A stretch of 64,000 nucleotides of DNA from NCBI GenBank assembly GCA_006503475.1, contig RSEH01000054.1, forward strand, positions 1-64,000, in the 5' to 3' direction. Source of the stretch: Stentor roeselii. Its lineage: Eukaryota; Ciliophora; Heterotrichea; Heterotrichida; Stentoridae. Below, piece by piece: positions 24,219 through 33,912 of this stretch. Made by a program: the position numbers and the translations under genes. The notes beneath the pieces are model-generated. The model saw nothing but the letters and a program-made list of their open reading frames with translations, was not told where the DNA came from and made no database searches. How positions within the stretch are numbered: position 1 is the stretch's first letter; each line of letters starts with the position of its first letter.

Positions 24219-27200
24219 ATGTTGTTTAAGAGGCTATCGAGTTCTCAAAGTCTAACATTCGTGTTAGTCTTGTCGATTCTAGTCACTCAAAGTTATTCTC
24301 GTCAAACAGACGCTCATTTCGTATCAAGTACGAAAGTCGAAGGCAGGTCTTCTGAAGTCAAGGCCAGCCTTTTTTCCTCAGTGGACCTGAATGAAATCGA
24401 CTTCGAGTCACTGATGAAGGTCTTCGAAGTACCAAAGGACCGAGTTGAGATAGAAGCCTCAAGCATTACTTCTTTTTGCTACGGGGCTGAATTTTACAAG
24501 CAACTCCCAAGGTCCATCCTTTATGTCATCATGACCATCGAGCATGAGCCAAGCAAGGAAGTCACAGTCTGCTCAAATCGAGGATTTTCAGCTTATCATC
24601 TGACTACAGACATTGAAAACCTGGAGAAAAGCTTTGAACTTGCAAGAGATTTAATCAATTCCTTCGAGAAGGATCCGAAGAACGTCATCTTGTTTATCAC
24701 TTCTCAGGACTCAAGAAAGTTGGCAACTGATCCTGCTTGTGACCCTTTCTTTTACAGTAACAATGGAGAATGTGAAAGTTGCACTGAAGGATGCCAAGAG
24801 TGCTCTGATTCTGAGACTTGTACTACTTGTTTTGAAGGAACTGTCGAATTATACAGCTATTGGAAGGATCAACAGGGAGTTTGCAATTACTGCAATTGGT
24901 ATGAATGTCTTACTTGTGTTAATGATGATGTTTGTGGGGTATGCATGCCTGGGTACTATAAGACTGATGATGATGATTGCCTGCAATGTGAACAGTCGGA
25001 TTGTGTTGAATGTGATGCTGCTCAGTGCCTTACGTGCTCAAAGGGTTATTACTTGGATAGTGGAGAATGCCTCTCTTGCACATGGGGCTGTGAAGAATGC
25101 ATTGATGGGGATTCATGCAATACTTGTGAAGGAGGAACATTCTTTGATGATCAACAGAAATACTGTGATGATTGCAGCGATGGTTGCTATAGTTGCACAA
25201 GCTACTCATCATGCCAACAATGCTATCAAGGATATTTTACGGGTGCTGATGGTTGTGATTCATGTCCATGGTACTGCGCTGATTGTGATAATCCTGATGC
25301 TTGTACCCTATGCTATCCAGGTCAATACTTAAACGGTGACTCTATGTGCGTCCCATGCTCTGACTTCTACTGTGAAACTTGCGAAAATGATATGTGCACA
25401 CAGTGCTCTGAAGGAACTTTCTTCAATCCAGAAATTGAAAAATGCTCTCCTTGCTCGAAAGGCTGTGAAGTTTGCGATAATACAGGTGCATGCCTTCAGT
25501 GTTCTAATGGTCCTGTTGTTCAAGGAGAATGCTTACAATGTGGAACTAACTGCACTAAATGTGATGCTGATCAATGCTATAAATGTGATGATAGGTTTTA
25601 CTTAGTAGATGGCGAAAGAGACTGCCAGCCATGCCAACCTGGATGTGCTTCTTGCGACGACGGACAATCATGCAATTATTGTGAAAATGACTTTTACGAG
25701 CATCCTGATGATAAAAGATGCGTGCCTTGCTCAAATGGATGTAGTTTTTGTTATACTTTCGAAGAGTGCGACTATTGCTATGAGGGGTTTTTCAGAGTAT
25801 CTCCAGATAATGATCCCGAAACATTCTACTGCGATCCTTGCCCTCCTAATTGTATCTACTGTGTTGATAAAGATACTTGTGATGTTTGTGAGGAAGGCTA
25901 CACCCCGGATGACACTGGAAAATGTGATAGCTGTGGAAAAGGATGCGCCCAATGCGAAAATGGAGTCTGCCAGTCCTGCCTCGAAGGATTTTATTACGAA
26001 GGCACCCACTGCGTTCAATGCAGCTACAGTTGCAAGTGGTGCTTATCTTATTCCGAATGCCAAGATTGTGAAGATGGATTCTATTTGGACAGAGACAATG
26101 GATTCTGCTATGAATGCGATAGTTACTGTAAAAAGTGCAATGCTGACATGTGCTTCGAGTGTGAAGAAGGCCTTTTCATGGATGAGGAAAGTAGCTGCCA
26201 ATGGTGCACATATGGGTGTCAAGGATGTAAAAATGAAGAAACTTGTGAACACTGCTTTGAAGGTTATTATTTAGAAGATAGTGACAGGTCTTGTAGAGAT
26301 TGTATGCCTAATTGCAGACTTTGTAAGGATGACAGGAGCTGTGGAGAATGCTATTCAGGATTCTACTTCAATGAAAATAAATGTATCAGATGTGGGGAAG
26401 GGTGTTATGAATGTGATTACAATGGAGACTGTATTAGTTGCTGGGAAGGAACTTATTTGGAGGATGGAGTTTGTCTTAACTGTTTTGAAGGATGCATCAA
26501 ATGCCAGACTAAAGAAGAATGTAATGCTTGCAACTACACGCTTTATTTAGACGAACAAACTATGTCCTGCAAGCAGTGCATGAGTAATTGCGAAGACTGC
26601 TATGATGATGTTTCTTGCTCAAGATGTTCACCAGGATTTTACGTTGATGAAAGTGACCCTAATGATGTTTCTTGTGTGAAATGCTCAGATAATTGCGAAT
26701 ACTGTTTTGATGATACTTGCTATTCTTGCTCTCGCGGGTACTACGTTGACTCTGATAATACTTGCACAAACTGCCCTGATAACTGCGCTTATTGCTACAC
26801 TTACGAAGAAAATTCAGTCCCTGTTGTTGAGTGTTCATTCTGTGAAGACGGATATGGAAAAAGCGATGACGAATGCATTGAATGCCCAGACAATTGCGAA
26901 TATTGTGAAGATGGTGAATGTACAAGTTGCATATCAGGCTTTTATTCAAATGAAAATGGACTCTGCGATGCCTGTGTTAGTAATTGTGTTGAATGTTATT
27001 CATCTGATTTCTGTTACTCTTGCGAAGAAGGTTACGAAGTCGACTGGAATACTGGACTTTGCACAGGATGCAAAAAGAACTGCATGACCTGCGATTCAAC
27101 TAAATTCTGTATTCAATGCTATGATGGATACTATGTCTCAGAAACAGGAGAATGTCTTACTTGCTCTTATCTTTGCGTTTCATGTACTGAGTCTGTTTGC

Positions 27201-30200
27201 CTTGAATGTGAAAGTGGACTGTACGTTGATAGTTATGGAAAATGCAGCTACTGTGATTATGGTTGTGCCTATTGTGAAAGTTCCAGTATTTGCTCTGAGT
27301 GTGAGAGTGGACATTACCTTGATGTTATCAGCGAAACCAAAGCAGTATGTGTTAGCTGTGGAAAAGCTTGCTCATATTGTGATGAAACTGATTGCTTAGA
27401 CTGTGAGGATGGATTCTATCTGGACTCTGGCCTGTGCTTTGAATGCTCTCGAAAGTTCCCTGGATGCTATTATTGTACCAGTGCTACAGAATGTGAAAAA
27501 TGTGATGACGGACTAAAACTTTCAGCTGATGGCCAGTCTTGCAAACCTTGCAGTGAAGGATGTTTGTATTGCTACGATGATGTAGATGAAAATGATGATG
27601 AAATCGAAGTTTGCTACTATTGCAACACTTCTTACGCACTAGTCGAGAATGAATGCATCAAATGTAGTGTTGGATGCCTTTACTGCTATGATCCTGACTA
27701 CTGTGACACCTGTCTTGATTACTTTTACCTTGATTCATCTGGATATTGCAGAAAGTGCTTAAGTAATTGCTTGTACTGTGAAGATTCTTCTACTTGTGAT
27801 GAATGTGATGCAGGTTTCAGTTGGAATAAGCAGAAAAGACAGTGTATTTCATGCACTAGCGGGTGCTCTGACTGCTCTGAGGGATCTTGCTCCTCCTGTT
27901 TCATGGGCCTTTATCTTGAAGATAAGACCAAGACTTGCAAATACTGTGCACCAAACTGCATTGAATGCTCCTCTCTTTCATTTTGCATTACTTGTGACAC
28001 CGGATTCTATTTTGACGATGAGGAATCGAAGTGTTTACCTTGTGCTGAAAATTGTTATGAGTGCTATGCTGCAAACAAATGCATTTATTGCTATGGAGGC
28101 TTCGCATCGATTGACGGTAATTGCCAAGCTTGTAGTTCTAACTGCGCAAGTTGTGACTCATATGGGTGCTCTTACTGTTATGAAGGTTACTACTTAAATA
28201 ATAACGGAGACTGTTCAGAATGTGGGGATAACTGTTTGTACTGCTCATCAAATGGCTGCAATCAATGCTACGCAAGGTACTACCTTAATTTAGACACTTT
28301 TGAATGTGTACAATGCGCAGTCACAGATTGCTATTATTGTGATCAGTCTACTTGTTATTGGTGTGATTATGGCTTTACAATGATTGATGATGCTTGTGTC
28401 CAATGCCCTGCTAACTGTAATTACTGCGAAGATCCCGATGAATGTATTAAATGTGTTGAAGGTTTCTACGCTGACTCAGATGGAGTCTGCATTCCCTGCA
28501 GCGATCCAGGATGCTACTGGTGCTCATCTGATGATTTATGTGAGTACTGCCATTACGGATACACCCTAGATACTTATGAAGGCAAGTGTGTCGTCTGTCC
28601 AGATTTTTGTGATGACTGTAATTCTGACGGTTCTTGCAACAGATGTCAAGAAGGAGCTTTTCCTGATCAAAAAACAGGAAAGTGCTTTATGTGCCCAGAT
28701 TTCTGCGCCAAATGCAAAAGTTACACTCATTGTGACGAGTGTGCTTCCAATTATATCCAAAATATGGATGGCTCATGTACACCTTGTATGCGAGACTGTC
28801 TTGAATGCGAGACTAAAGATACTTGTCTTCTTTGTGATTATGGAACTTACCTAGATGCATCAAATAAGTGTAAACAATGTGATTATGGTTGCTTCCAATG
28901 TGAATCGAATGAAAGATGCTTTGAATGTGAATACGGATTCTTCTTAAAGGAAGATAGATGTAAACAATGCTCTGATCCAGTTTGTTTGATATGCGACCAA
29001 GATATTTGCACTGAATGCTATGAAGGCTTTTACCTAAACACTACAAATTCAACTTGCATGCCATGTTCTGATAACTGTCTTGAATGCACTGATTCCAAAA
29101 CTTGCAGTTTCTGTGCAGAAAGATTTTATTTGAATACAACCTCATGGTCTTGCAATAAATGCGCATCAAATTGCTTGGAATGTTATGACTCTCAAGATTG
29201 CAATCTTTGTGATGTTGGATACCTGCTGAATGAAGACACTCAGCCAAGAAAATGCAAAAAATGTCCTTTCACAGAATGTGAAGAATGCACTTTAGAAGAA
29301 TGTCTTTTGTGTAATATTGGGTTTTATTTGAATGAAGCTGGAAAGTGTGTTGCTTGTGGAGGAAATTGCGCAGAATGCCAGTTTAAGGGTATTTGCAATA
29401 TGTGCTTTGATGGATTTTATATTGATAGCAGTGCAACTTGTAAGACTTGTCCAAGTTATTGTAGTAAATGTAAAGACGGTAAGACCTGCGATGAATGTTC
29501 CAAAGGTTACAATCTCCAACCCGACTTATCCTGCTCAGGGTGTCCAAAGGGCTGCTCCACATGTGATGACAGCAAAGCCTGTTACGGTTGCCTGGAAAGT
29601 TTCATGTTAGAAAACACAACCTGTTCCAAATGTTCAATCCCGTCAATAGTAAAAGCAAGTATCAACAAGTCCTACACATCTCTAACAATCGAATTTGTCT
29701 CACCGATAGACCAAAAGCCCTTAAACTGCAGATCCGCATTAAACACTTCTGACAGTTTCGGTACAAACTGGAACTGCACAGTTTCAGGCAAAAACCTGAC
29801 AGTTAACTTCGATACTGACTATCAACTAAGCGACGCTTCAATCATTTTCGTGTCAACAGACCTTGTCTTTGTGAAACCTTGTTACCCTGAAATGACTTAT
29901 AATTTCACTGCCAAGTTCCAGGCAGTTCCCCCGGCGCCTAAAGGCCAATTGAAAGGAACACCTTCATCATCTTTGTCATGTTCTGATGGGCAACTCGAGT
30001 ACGTCTTGGACGGAGTTGGAGGCACTGCTGGAATGATGCCGAAGATCAAATGGTCAGTGAAGATCGTGCCTGATGACGCTTCGATTAATTCTTACGTTTC
30101 AAACTTGAACGGCACTCGAATTTTCATCCCGACGAAGATATTCGCGAAAGTCGATTCTAATCTGACAGTGACTGCAGAAATCATGAACCCAATGAAGAAG

Positions 30201-33038
30201 TCGTTTTTCACTTCATTTATGACTAGGTTATTCGGAAGTAAGAAAATGACTGTTGTTTTAGATGCAGGGACTGAAGTTAACTATACAACATCGAAAGATT
30301 ATTCATTTACTGCGAAGATTGATAATGCTTGTGGAGCTGACACTTCGATTTCTTTCACCTGGAACTTGACATACACGACCAACCCGAATTACGAATTAGG
30401 ACAAGTCGAGACAGTTGTTCCACACAGACTAAGAATTCCAGAGAATTACTTAGAACCTTTCTTTTACTATGTCTATACTGTCACTGCTACTGCCGGAAGT
30501 CTCACTGGAAGTGCCTCGGTCAAGATTTATGGACTTGCAGAAGACTTAGTCGTTGTTCTCAATAGAAAAGATGGAAACATCTCACCTTTGATGGACTTAG
30601 TTGTTGATGCTAGTGAATCTTATGATCCTAATCAACTTGGATATGAACTAAGCTACTCTTGGTCATGTGTCGACCCTGAATCTAACAAGACTTGCACAGG
30701 AGCTGATGGAAAGACTTTGGTTTCTGCGGAAAATTCAGCCGTTCTTAATATTTCTGCTGCTAGACTACCGGCTGGGAAATTCATTCAGTTGATTATTTCG
30801 ATTAGAAGCTCTGGAGATACGAGAAAGTCAGAAGATTCAGTCACTTTTTATGTTTATGAAGGACTTTCTACGAATATTATGATGACTTTCAGCGATAAAA
30901 AAGTAGAACCTTCTTACTTCTTTTATCTGGATGCGGTTATTACGTCACAAGCGGAGTATACCTTGAAATGGACACAGGTTCAAGGAAGTGAACTTAGTCT
31001 CGTGCCTGATGATATGCCTAGTTTGTTTTTCACGCCCAAGACGTTTAATGAAGGAGAGACTTATGAATTTTTACTCACTGCTACTGAAGGATTGACAGGT
31101 GCCTTTGCCACTGCCAGTGTTCAATTCAAAGCAAACGTGCCTGCCAGTTGTTTGAACTCTTTAAGCATCTCTTCTGAAAAAGGAGTAGCCTTAACCGACG
31201 TCTTCACCCTTTCAATCGACTCCTGTTCAGATGGAGATGAAGAAGACACTCCTCTAACCTACACCTTCTTCATAATTCCCACCGACTTCAGCGGAGTATT
31301 CATCACGAAGCCTCAGCAGTTCTCAAGTGTTGATTTCATGATTTTTGAAGGTTCTTTCATCGCAGGAGTAAGAGTTTGCGACCAGCTTTGGGGATGTACC
31401 TGGAAGTTCTTAGACACTTTCTTCTACGTCTCTGAGTATCAAGGAAGAAGACTTGCTGACGACCCCATCGAAGTCTACAAGACTCTTGTTGAGACCAGTT
31501 CAGATGCAACTATTTTATACGGAATTTCTGTCATTAACACCTTCGAACTCACTGCTGACCAAGTAGACTACGTGTGTGGCGACGCTTCAGACTATGCACA
31601 AACTGAAGAAGTTGACTTGGATACTGTTGAGATGATGTTGAAACTTTACATTCAAACAGTTATGAACCAAGGAAGTGTCTTGACCCAGTCAAAGATTCAA
31701 GAATATCTGGATGACTTGGTTGAACTTGTCAATAACTGCACTGAAGAGCTGTCTTTAGATATCATGGACGACTTTAAGTTACTCGGAGTTGAAATCATGG
31801 AACTTGAACCGAGTAATTTGGATTATGTCACTATGGTTAATACTTTCTTTGATCAGGTGTTCGAAACTTACTCTGCTAAGATCTTACCTGGAAATGTGAT
31901 TGCTAATTATGATACAAATGGCATGATTTATTATAAATTTAGAGAAGTGGGTTCAGGGTACAGCAATAAAACGATTTCTCTTGATGGAGACGTCTCGGTT
32001 AAGATTGAAAGTTTACCTTTTGAAGATACTGACCTGATTGACATCAACATTAAGACCTTCTCAGACCCAGACCAATTTTCCGACATGTTAGAAATCACAT
32101 TCACGAAATCAGGGACTTACATAAACAAAGTCCTTCAAAAGACCTCAGAAGAAGTTGTTGCTTTATCCACTCCAACAGTGCTTTTCGAGCTTCCAAGACA
32201 TAAAAACGCGACAGGTACCTGGACTTGTCAGTACTATACAAATGGAAACTGGAAGAATGATGGTTGTGAATTTGAAAGTGAAAATAACGGAGTCGTTCAG
32301 ATGAGAATTTCTCATACTTCACTCTTCAGACTCTACGACTCTGACCTTGTCTCGTCCTCTGATGATGGAAGCTCCTCGCGACACTACGGACCTGTTATCT
32401 TGACAGGACTTATCACTTTAGTCTTGTTGATCGGGTACACTGCCACCAGGTTCATCGACAAGTACGACAGGAAAAAACATCAAAAGATTGCAGTTGAGGT
32501 CAACAAGAAACATGAAAAACACGACAGTGATGTTTTTGAAAAAGTTGAAGGAAAGGAAAATGATTCAAGTATCATTGAAACAACTAGAAAACCTGAAAAT
32601 CAGTTTATTAAGTATCACTTGGTCTTTGGAATATTCACTTATGACTCAAGGTTCACTAAATCTGATAGAATTTTAGCTTTCTGCTTGATTCTCGCTACTC
32701 AGTTCACTTTAGAAGGAGCGCTGATTGGATATACTGCTATTGATATTGAATGGGTTTCAACTATGGTCGCTGTTGCTGTTATTGCTGTTGTTCTTACCAT
32801 ACCGCTGCATGTGTTGGTTAACTTGAATCTTAGACATATCAGTGGAAGATTGTGCAGAGCTGCTACTGTTCTAGGGTTTATTGGATTTATTGCTAATGTT
32901 GCTTTGACTGTCGCCATCGCGGTTGACTTGACATCAAGACATACTACTTGGATCATAAGTTTCTTCTGGGGACTACTATTTGAATTCATCCTCGAAGGAA
33001 TTTTTATGGTCTCAAAGTATGTGATTTCAAAGGCATAA
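24219..33038 (+). CDS. Giant polycystin-1-like surface protein with about 45 Cys-rich repeats
   Basis: 2939 residues in one exon. A signal peptide (LTFVLVLSILVTQSYS) and a 150-residue N-terminal domain precede roughly 45 furin/growth-factor-receptor-like units (residues about 174-1807) of about 35-37 residues, each with paired C-x-x-C and a G-[FY]-[YF] core. A REJ/PKD-like region follows (about 1810-2430, including VDASESYDP and YSWSC). A GAIN-like stretch ends in a GPS-like motif (CQYY, W, GC, then HTS near 2663-2705). TM1 is near 2721-2745, then a cytosolic KYHLVFGIFTYDSRFTKSDR segment like that of polycystins, and four more spans to the C-terminus. The family's channel module is missing, so this is a five-span polycystin-1-like or adhesion receptor, probably on the cell or ciliary surface. 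The start follows GGATATAAATG. Confidence 0.93.
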   Translation: MLFKRLSSSQSLTFVLVLSILVTQSYSRQTDAHFVSSTKVEGRSSEVKASLFSSVDLNEIDFESLMKVFEVPKDRVEIEASSITSFCYGAEFYKQLPRSILYVIMTIEHEPSKEVTVCSNRGFSAYHLTTDIENLEKSFELARDLINSFEKDPKNVILFITSQDSRKLATDPACDPFFYSNNGECESCTEGCQECSDSETCTTCFEGTVELYSYWKDQQGVCNYCNWYECLTCVNDDVCGVCMPGYYKTDDDDCLQCEQSDCVECDAAQCLTCSKGYYLDSGECLSCTWGCEECIDGDSCNTCEGGTFFDDQQKYCDDCSDGCYSCTSYSSCQQCYQGYFTGADGCDSCPWYCADCDNPDACTLCYPGQYLNGDSMCVPCSDFYCETCENDMCTQCSEGTFFNPEIEKCSPCSKGCEVCDNTGACLQCSNGPVVQGECLQCGTNCTKCDADQCYKCDDRFYLVDGERDCQPCQPGCASCDDGQSCNYCENDFYEHPDDKRCVPCSNGCSFCYTFEECDYCYEGFFRVSPDNDPETFYCDPCPPNCIYCVDKDTCDVCEEGYTPDDTGKCDSCGKGCAQCENGVCQSCLEGFYYEGTHCVQCSYSCKWCLSYSECQDCEDGFYLDRDNGFCYECDSYCKKCNADMCFECEEGLFMDEESSCQWCTYGCQGCKNEETCEHCFEGYYLEDSDRSCRDCMPNCRLCKDDRSCGECYSGFYFNENKCIRCGEGCYECDYNGDCISCWEGTYLEDGVCLNCFEGCIKCQTKEECNACNYTLYLDEQTMSCKQCMSNCEDCYDDVSCSRCSPGFYVDESDPNDVSCVKCSDNCEYCFDDTCYSCSRGYYVDSDNTCTNCPDNCAYCYTYEENSVPVVECSFCEDGYGKSDDECIECPDNCEYCEDGECTSCISGFYSNENGLCDACVSNCVECYSSDFCYSCEEGYEVDWNTGLCTGCKKNCMTCDSTKFCIQCYDGYYVSETGECLTCSYLCVSCTESVCLECESGLYVDSYGKCSYCDYGCAYCESSSICSECESGHYLDVISETKAVCVSCGKACSYCDETDCLDCEDGFYLDSGLCFECSRKFPGCYYCTSATECEKCDDGLKLSADGQSCKPCSEGCLYCYDDVDENDDEIEVCYYCNTSYALVENECIKCSVGCLYCYDPDYCDTCLDYFYLDSSGYCRKCLSNCLYCEDSSTCDECDAGFSWNKQKRQCISCTSGCSDCSEGSCSSCFMGLYLEDKTKTCKYCAPNCIECSSLSFCITCDTGFYFDDEESKCLPCAENCYECYAANKCIYCYGGFASIDGNCQACSSNCASCDSYGCSYCYEGYYLNNNGDCSECGDNCLYCSSNGCNQCYARYYLNLDTFECVQCAVTDCYYCDQSTCYWCDYGFTMIDDACVQCPANCNYCEDPDECIKCVEGFYADSDGVCIPCSDPGCYWCSSDDLCEYCHYGYTLDTYEGKCVVCPDFCDDCNSDGSCNRCQEGAFPDQKTGKCFMCPDFCAKCKSYTHCDECASNYIQNMDGSCTPCMRDCLECETKDTCLLCDYGTYLDASNKCKQCDYGCFQCESNERCFECEYGFFLKEDRCKQCSDPVCLICDQDICTECYEGFYLNTTNSTCMPCSDNCLECTDSKTCSFCAERFYLNTTSWSCNKCASNCLECYDSQDCNLCDVGYLLNEDTQPRKCKKCPFTECEECTLEECLLCNIGFYLNEAGKCVACGGNCAECQFKGICNMCFDGFYIDSSATCKTCPSYCSKCKDGKTCDECSKGYNLQPDLSCSGCPKGCSTCDDSKACYGCLESFMLENTTCSKCSIPSIVKASINKSYTSLTIEFVSPIDQKPLNCRSALNTSDSFGTNWNCTVSGKNLTVNFDTDYQLSDASIIFVSTDLVFVKPCYPEMTYNFTAKFQAVPPAPKGQLKGTPSSSLSCSDGQLEYVLDGVGGTAGMMPKIKWSVKIVPDDASINSYVSNLNGTRIFIPTKIFAKVDSNLTVTAEIMNPMKKSFFTSFMTRLFGSKKMTVVLDAGTEVNYTTSKDYSFTAKIDNACGADTSISFTWNLTYTTNPNYELGQVETVVPHRLRIPENYLEPFFYYVYTVTATAGSLTGSASVKIYGLAEDLVVVLNRKDGNISPLMDLVVDASESYDPNQLGYELSYSWSCVDPESNKTCTGADGKTLVSAENSAVLNISAARLPAGKFIQLIISIRSSGDTRKSEDSVTFYVYEGLSTNIMMTFSDKKVEPSYFFYLDAVITSQAEYTLKWTQVQGSELSLVPDDMPSLFFTPKTFNEGETYEFLLTATEGLTGAFATASVQFKANVPASCLNSLSISSEKGVALTDVFTLSIDSCSDGDEEDTPLTYTFFIIPTDFSGVFITKPQQFSSVDFMIFEGSFIAGVRVCDQLWGCTWKFLDTFFYVSEYQGRRLADDPIEVYKTLVETSSDATILYGISVINTFELTADQVDYVCGDASDYAQTEEVDLDTVEMMLKLYIQTVMNQGSVLTQSKIQEYLDDLVELVNNCTEELSLDIMDDFKLLGVEIMELEPSNLDYVTMVNTFFDQVFETYSAKILPGNVIANYDTNGMIYYKFREVGSGYSNKTISLDGDVSVKIESLPFEDTDLIDINIKTFSDPDQFSDMLEITFTKSGTYINKVLQKTSEEVVALSTPTVLFELPRHKNATGTWTCQYYTNGNWKNDGCEFESENNGVVQMRISHTSLFRLYDSDLVSSSDDGSSSRHYGPVILTGLITLVLLIGYTATRFIDKYDRKKHQKIAVEVNKKHEKHDSDVFEKVEGKENDSSIIETTRKPENQFIKYHLVFGIFTYDSRFTKSDRILAFCLILATQFTLEGALIGYTAIDIEWVSTMVAVAVIAVVLTIPLHVLVNLNLRHISGRLCRAATVLGFIGFIANVALTVAIAVDLTSRHTTWIISFFWGLLFEFILEGIFMVSKYVISKA

Positions 33039-33206
33039 ATTAGTTAAGTTTAGTTAGGATGAGTTTAAGTCTTTTTATGATTATCGGAAATTTCTATGAA
33101 AAATGAAAATTTCCTAATCAATAAATCCCAAAAATCCTAAAATTTCTTATCCTTCATCATAAAACTCCAAATTTTTAAAATTTTCATTCAAATAATCATA
33201 TTCAAG
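33039..33206. terminator. Shared 3' spacer between convergent genes
   Basis: 168 bases between the stop codons of the polycystin-like gene (+) and the PSI-domain gene (-). The plus strand is T/G-rich to about 33090, then A/C-rich, so each gene has a T/G-rich 3' flank on its own coding strand. Presumably it contains both poly(A) sites; no exact signal is assigned. Confidence 0.4.
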
Positions 33207-33881
33207 TTAATTATCCAGTTCTTCCAACTCATCCTCAACAATATCAATTAATTCTTCAAGTTCCTTCTCTTCATCTCTAAGCCTAGCAATCCTAATTTCA
33301 ATTTCATATTTTTCCTTCTCTTTCTCCGCCTCTTCATCATAAACGCACTCATCATTACTAGACCCTCCATGAAAGTAGTTCTCCTTCGTGCAAGATCCAG
33401 TATCATAAGAACTAGACTCATAACACAGCCTGGTACTTTCACACCATCCACAATTCGAGTCTTCAATGCAACTATAACAATATCTATTTGCATCACAGTC
33501 AGTATCCCCACAAGAGCCAAACTGAAAAACATCACAAGTTGCATTGTAAGGGCCGTTGACGTCTCCATCAACGCACATGTTTTCATAGGAGCACCAGACA
33601 CACCCTGAGTTTAAAGTGCATGTCGAGCAAGTCAATGAAGACTCACATGTCGAGGTGTCTCCGACGATCTTTTGAAGGTCAGAGATTTCTAAACGGACTG
33701 AAGATAGTTGAATCTCGTAAGAAGACTTTTGGCTTGTTAAGAGGGATTTACTTGAAACTGACTTGTAAGACTTGTAAAGATCTTCGCTTGATGATGTTGT
33801 CTGCAGGAAGGACTGATGGCAATGGACTGATTGGAAAAGGACGAAATTGAAAATAAGGAAATGAATTAGATCGGGTTGCAT
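33207..33881 (-). CDS. Small secreted protein with PSI/plexin-like Cys repeats and an acidic coiled tail
   Basis: 224 residues. An N-terminal hydrophobic leader (LIHFLIFNFVLFQSVHC) is followed by a Ser-rich stretch and a short helix. A Cys-rich block at about residues 78-175 holds two PSI-like units, each with a C-x-W-C core (GCVWCSYENMC; NCGWCESTRLC). The C-terminus is a Glu/Lys-rich helix. PSI modules are found in extracellular parts of receptors. Only one hydrophobic segment is seen, so it is probably secreted or lumenal. It converges on the polycystin-like gene and is divergent from the coiled-coil gene, with start codons only 31 nt apart. Confidence 0.8.
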   Translation of the reverse strand: MQPDLIHFLIFNFVLFQSVHCHQSFLQTTSSSEDLYKSYKSVSSKSLLTSQKSSYEIQLSSVRLEISDLQKIVGDTSTCESSLTCSTCTLNSGCVWCSYENMCVDGDVNGPYNATCDVFQFGSCGDTDCDANRYCYSCIEDSNCGWCESTRLCYESSSYDTGSCTKENYFHGGSSNDECVYDEEAEKEKEKYEIEIRIARLRDEEKELEELIDIVEDELEELDN

Positions 33882-33912
33882 TTGATGTCCGTTTATTATT
33901 ATTGATTAGGAT
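33882..33912. promoter_or_regulatory. 31-nt divergent promoter region
   Basis: Lies between the minus-strand ATG (33879-33881) and the proposed plus-strand ATG at 33913. It contains GTTTATTATTATTGATTAG. If the plus gene instead starts at 33999, the spacer is 117 nt. Confidence 0.4.

Noticed and set aside
24739-29610. Many overlapping frames of 60-220 codons on both strands
   Set aside because: They are out-of-frame shadows of the Cys-rich repeats, whose TGT/TGC-rich codons leave other frames open.
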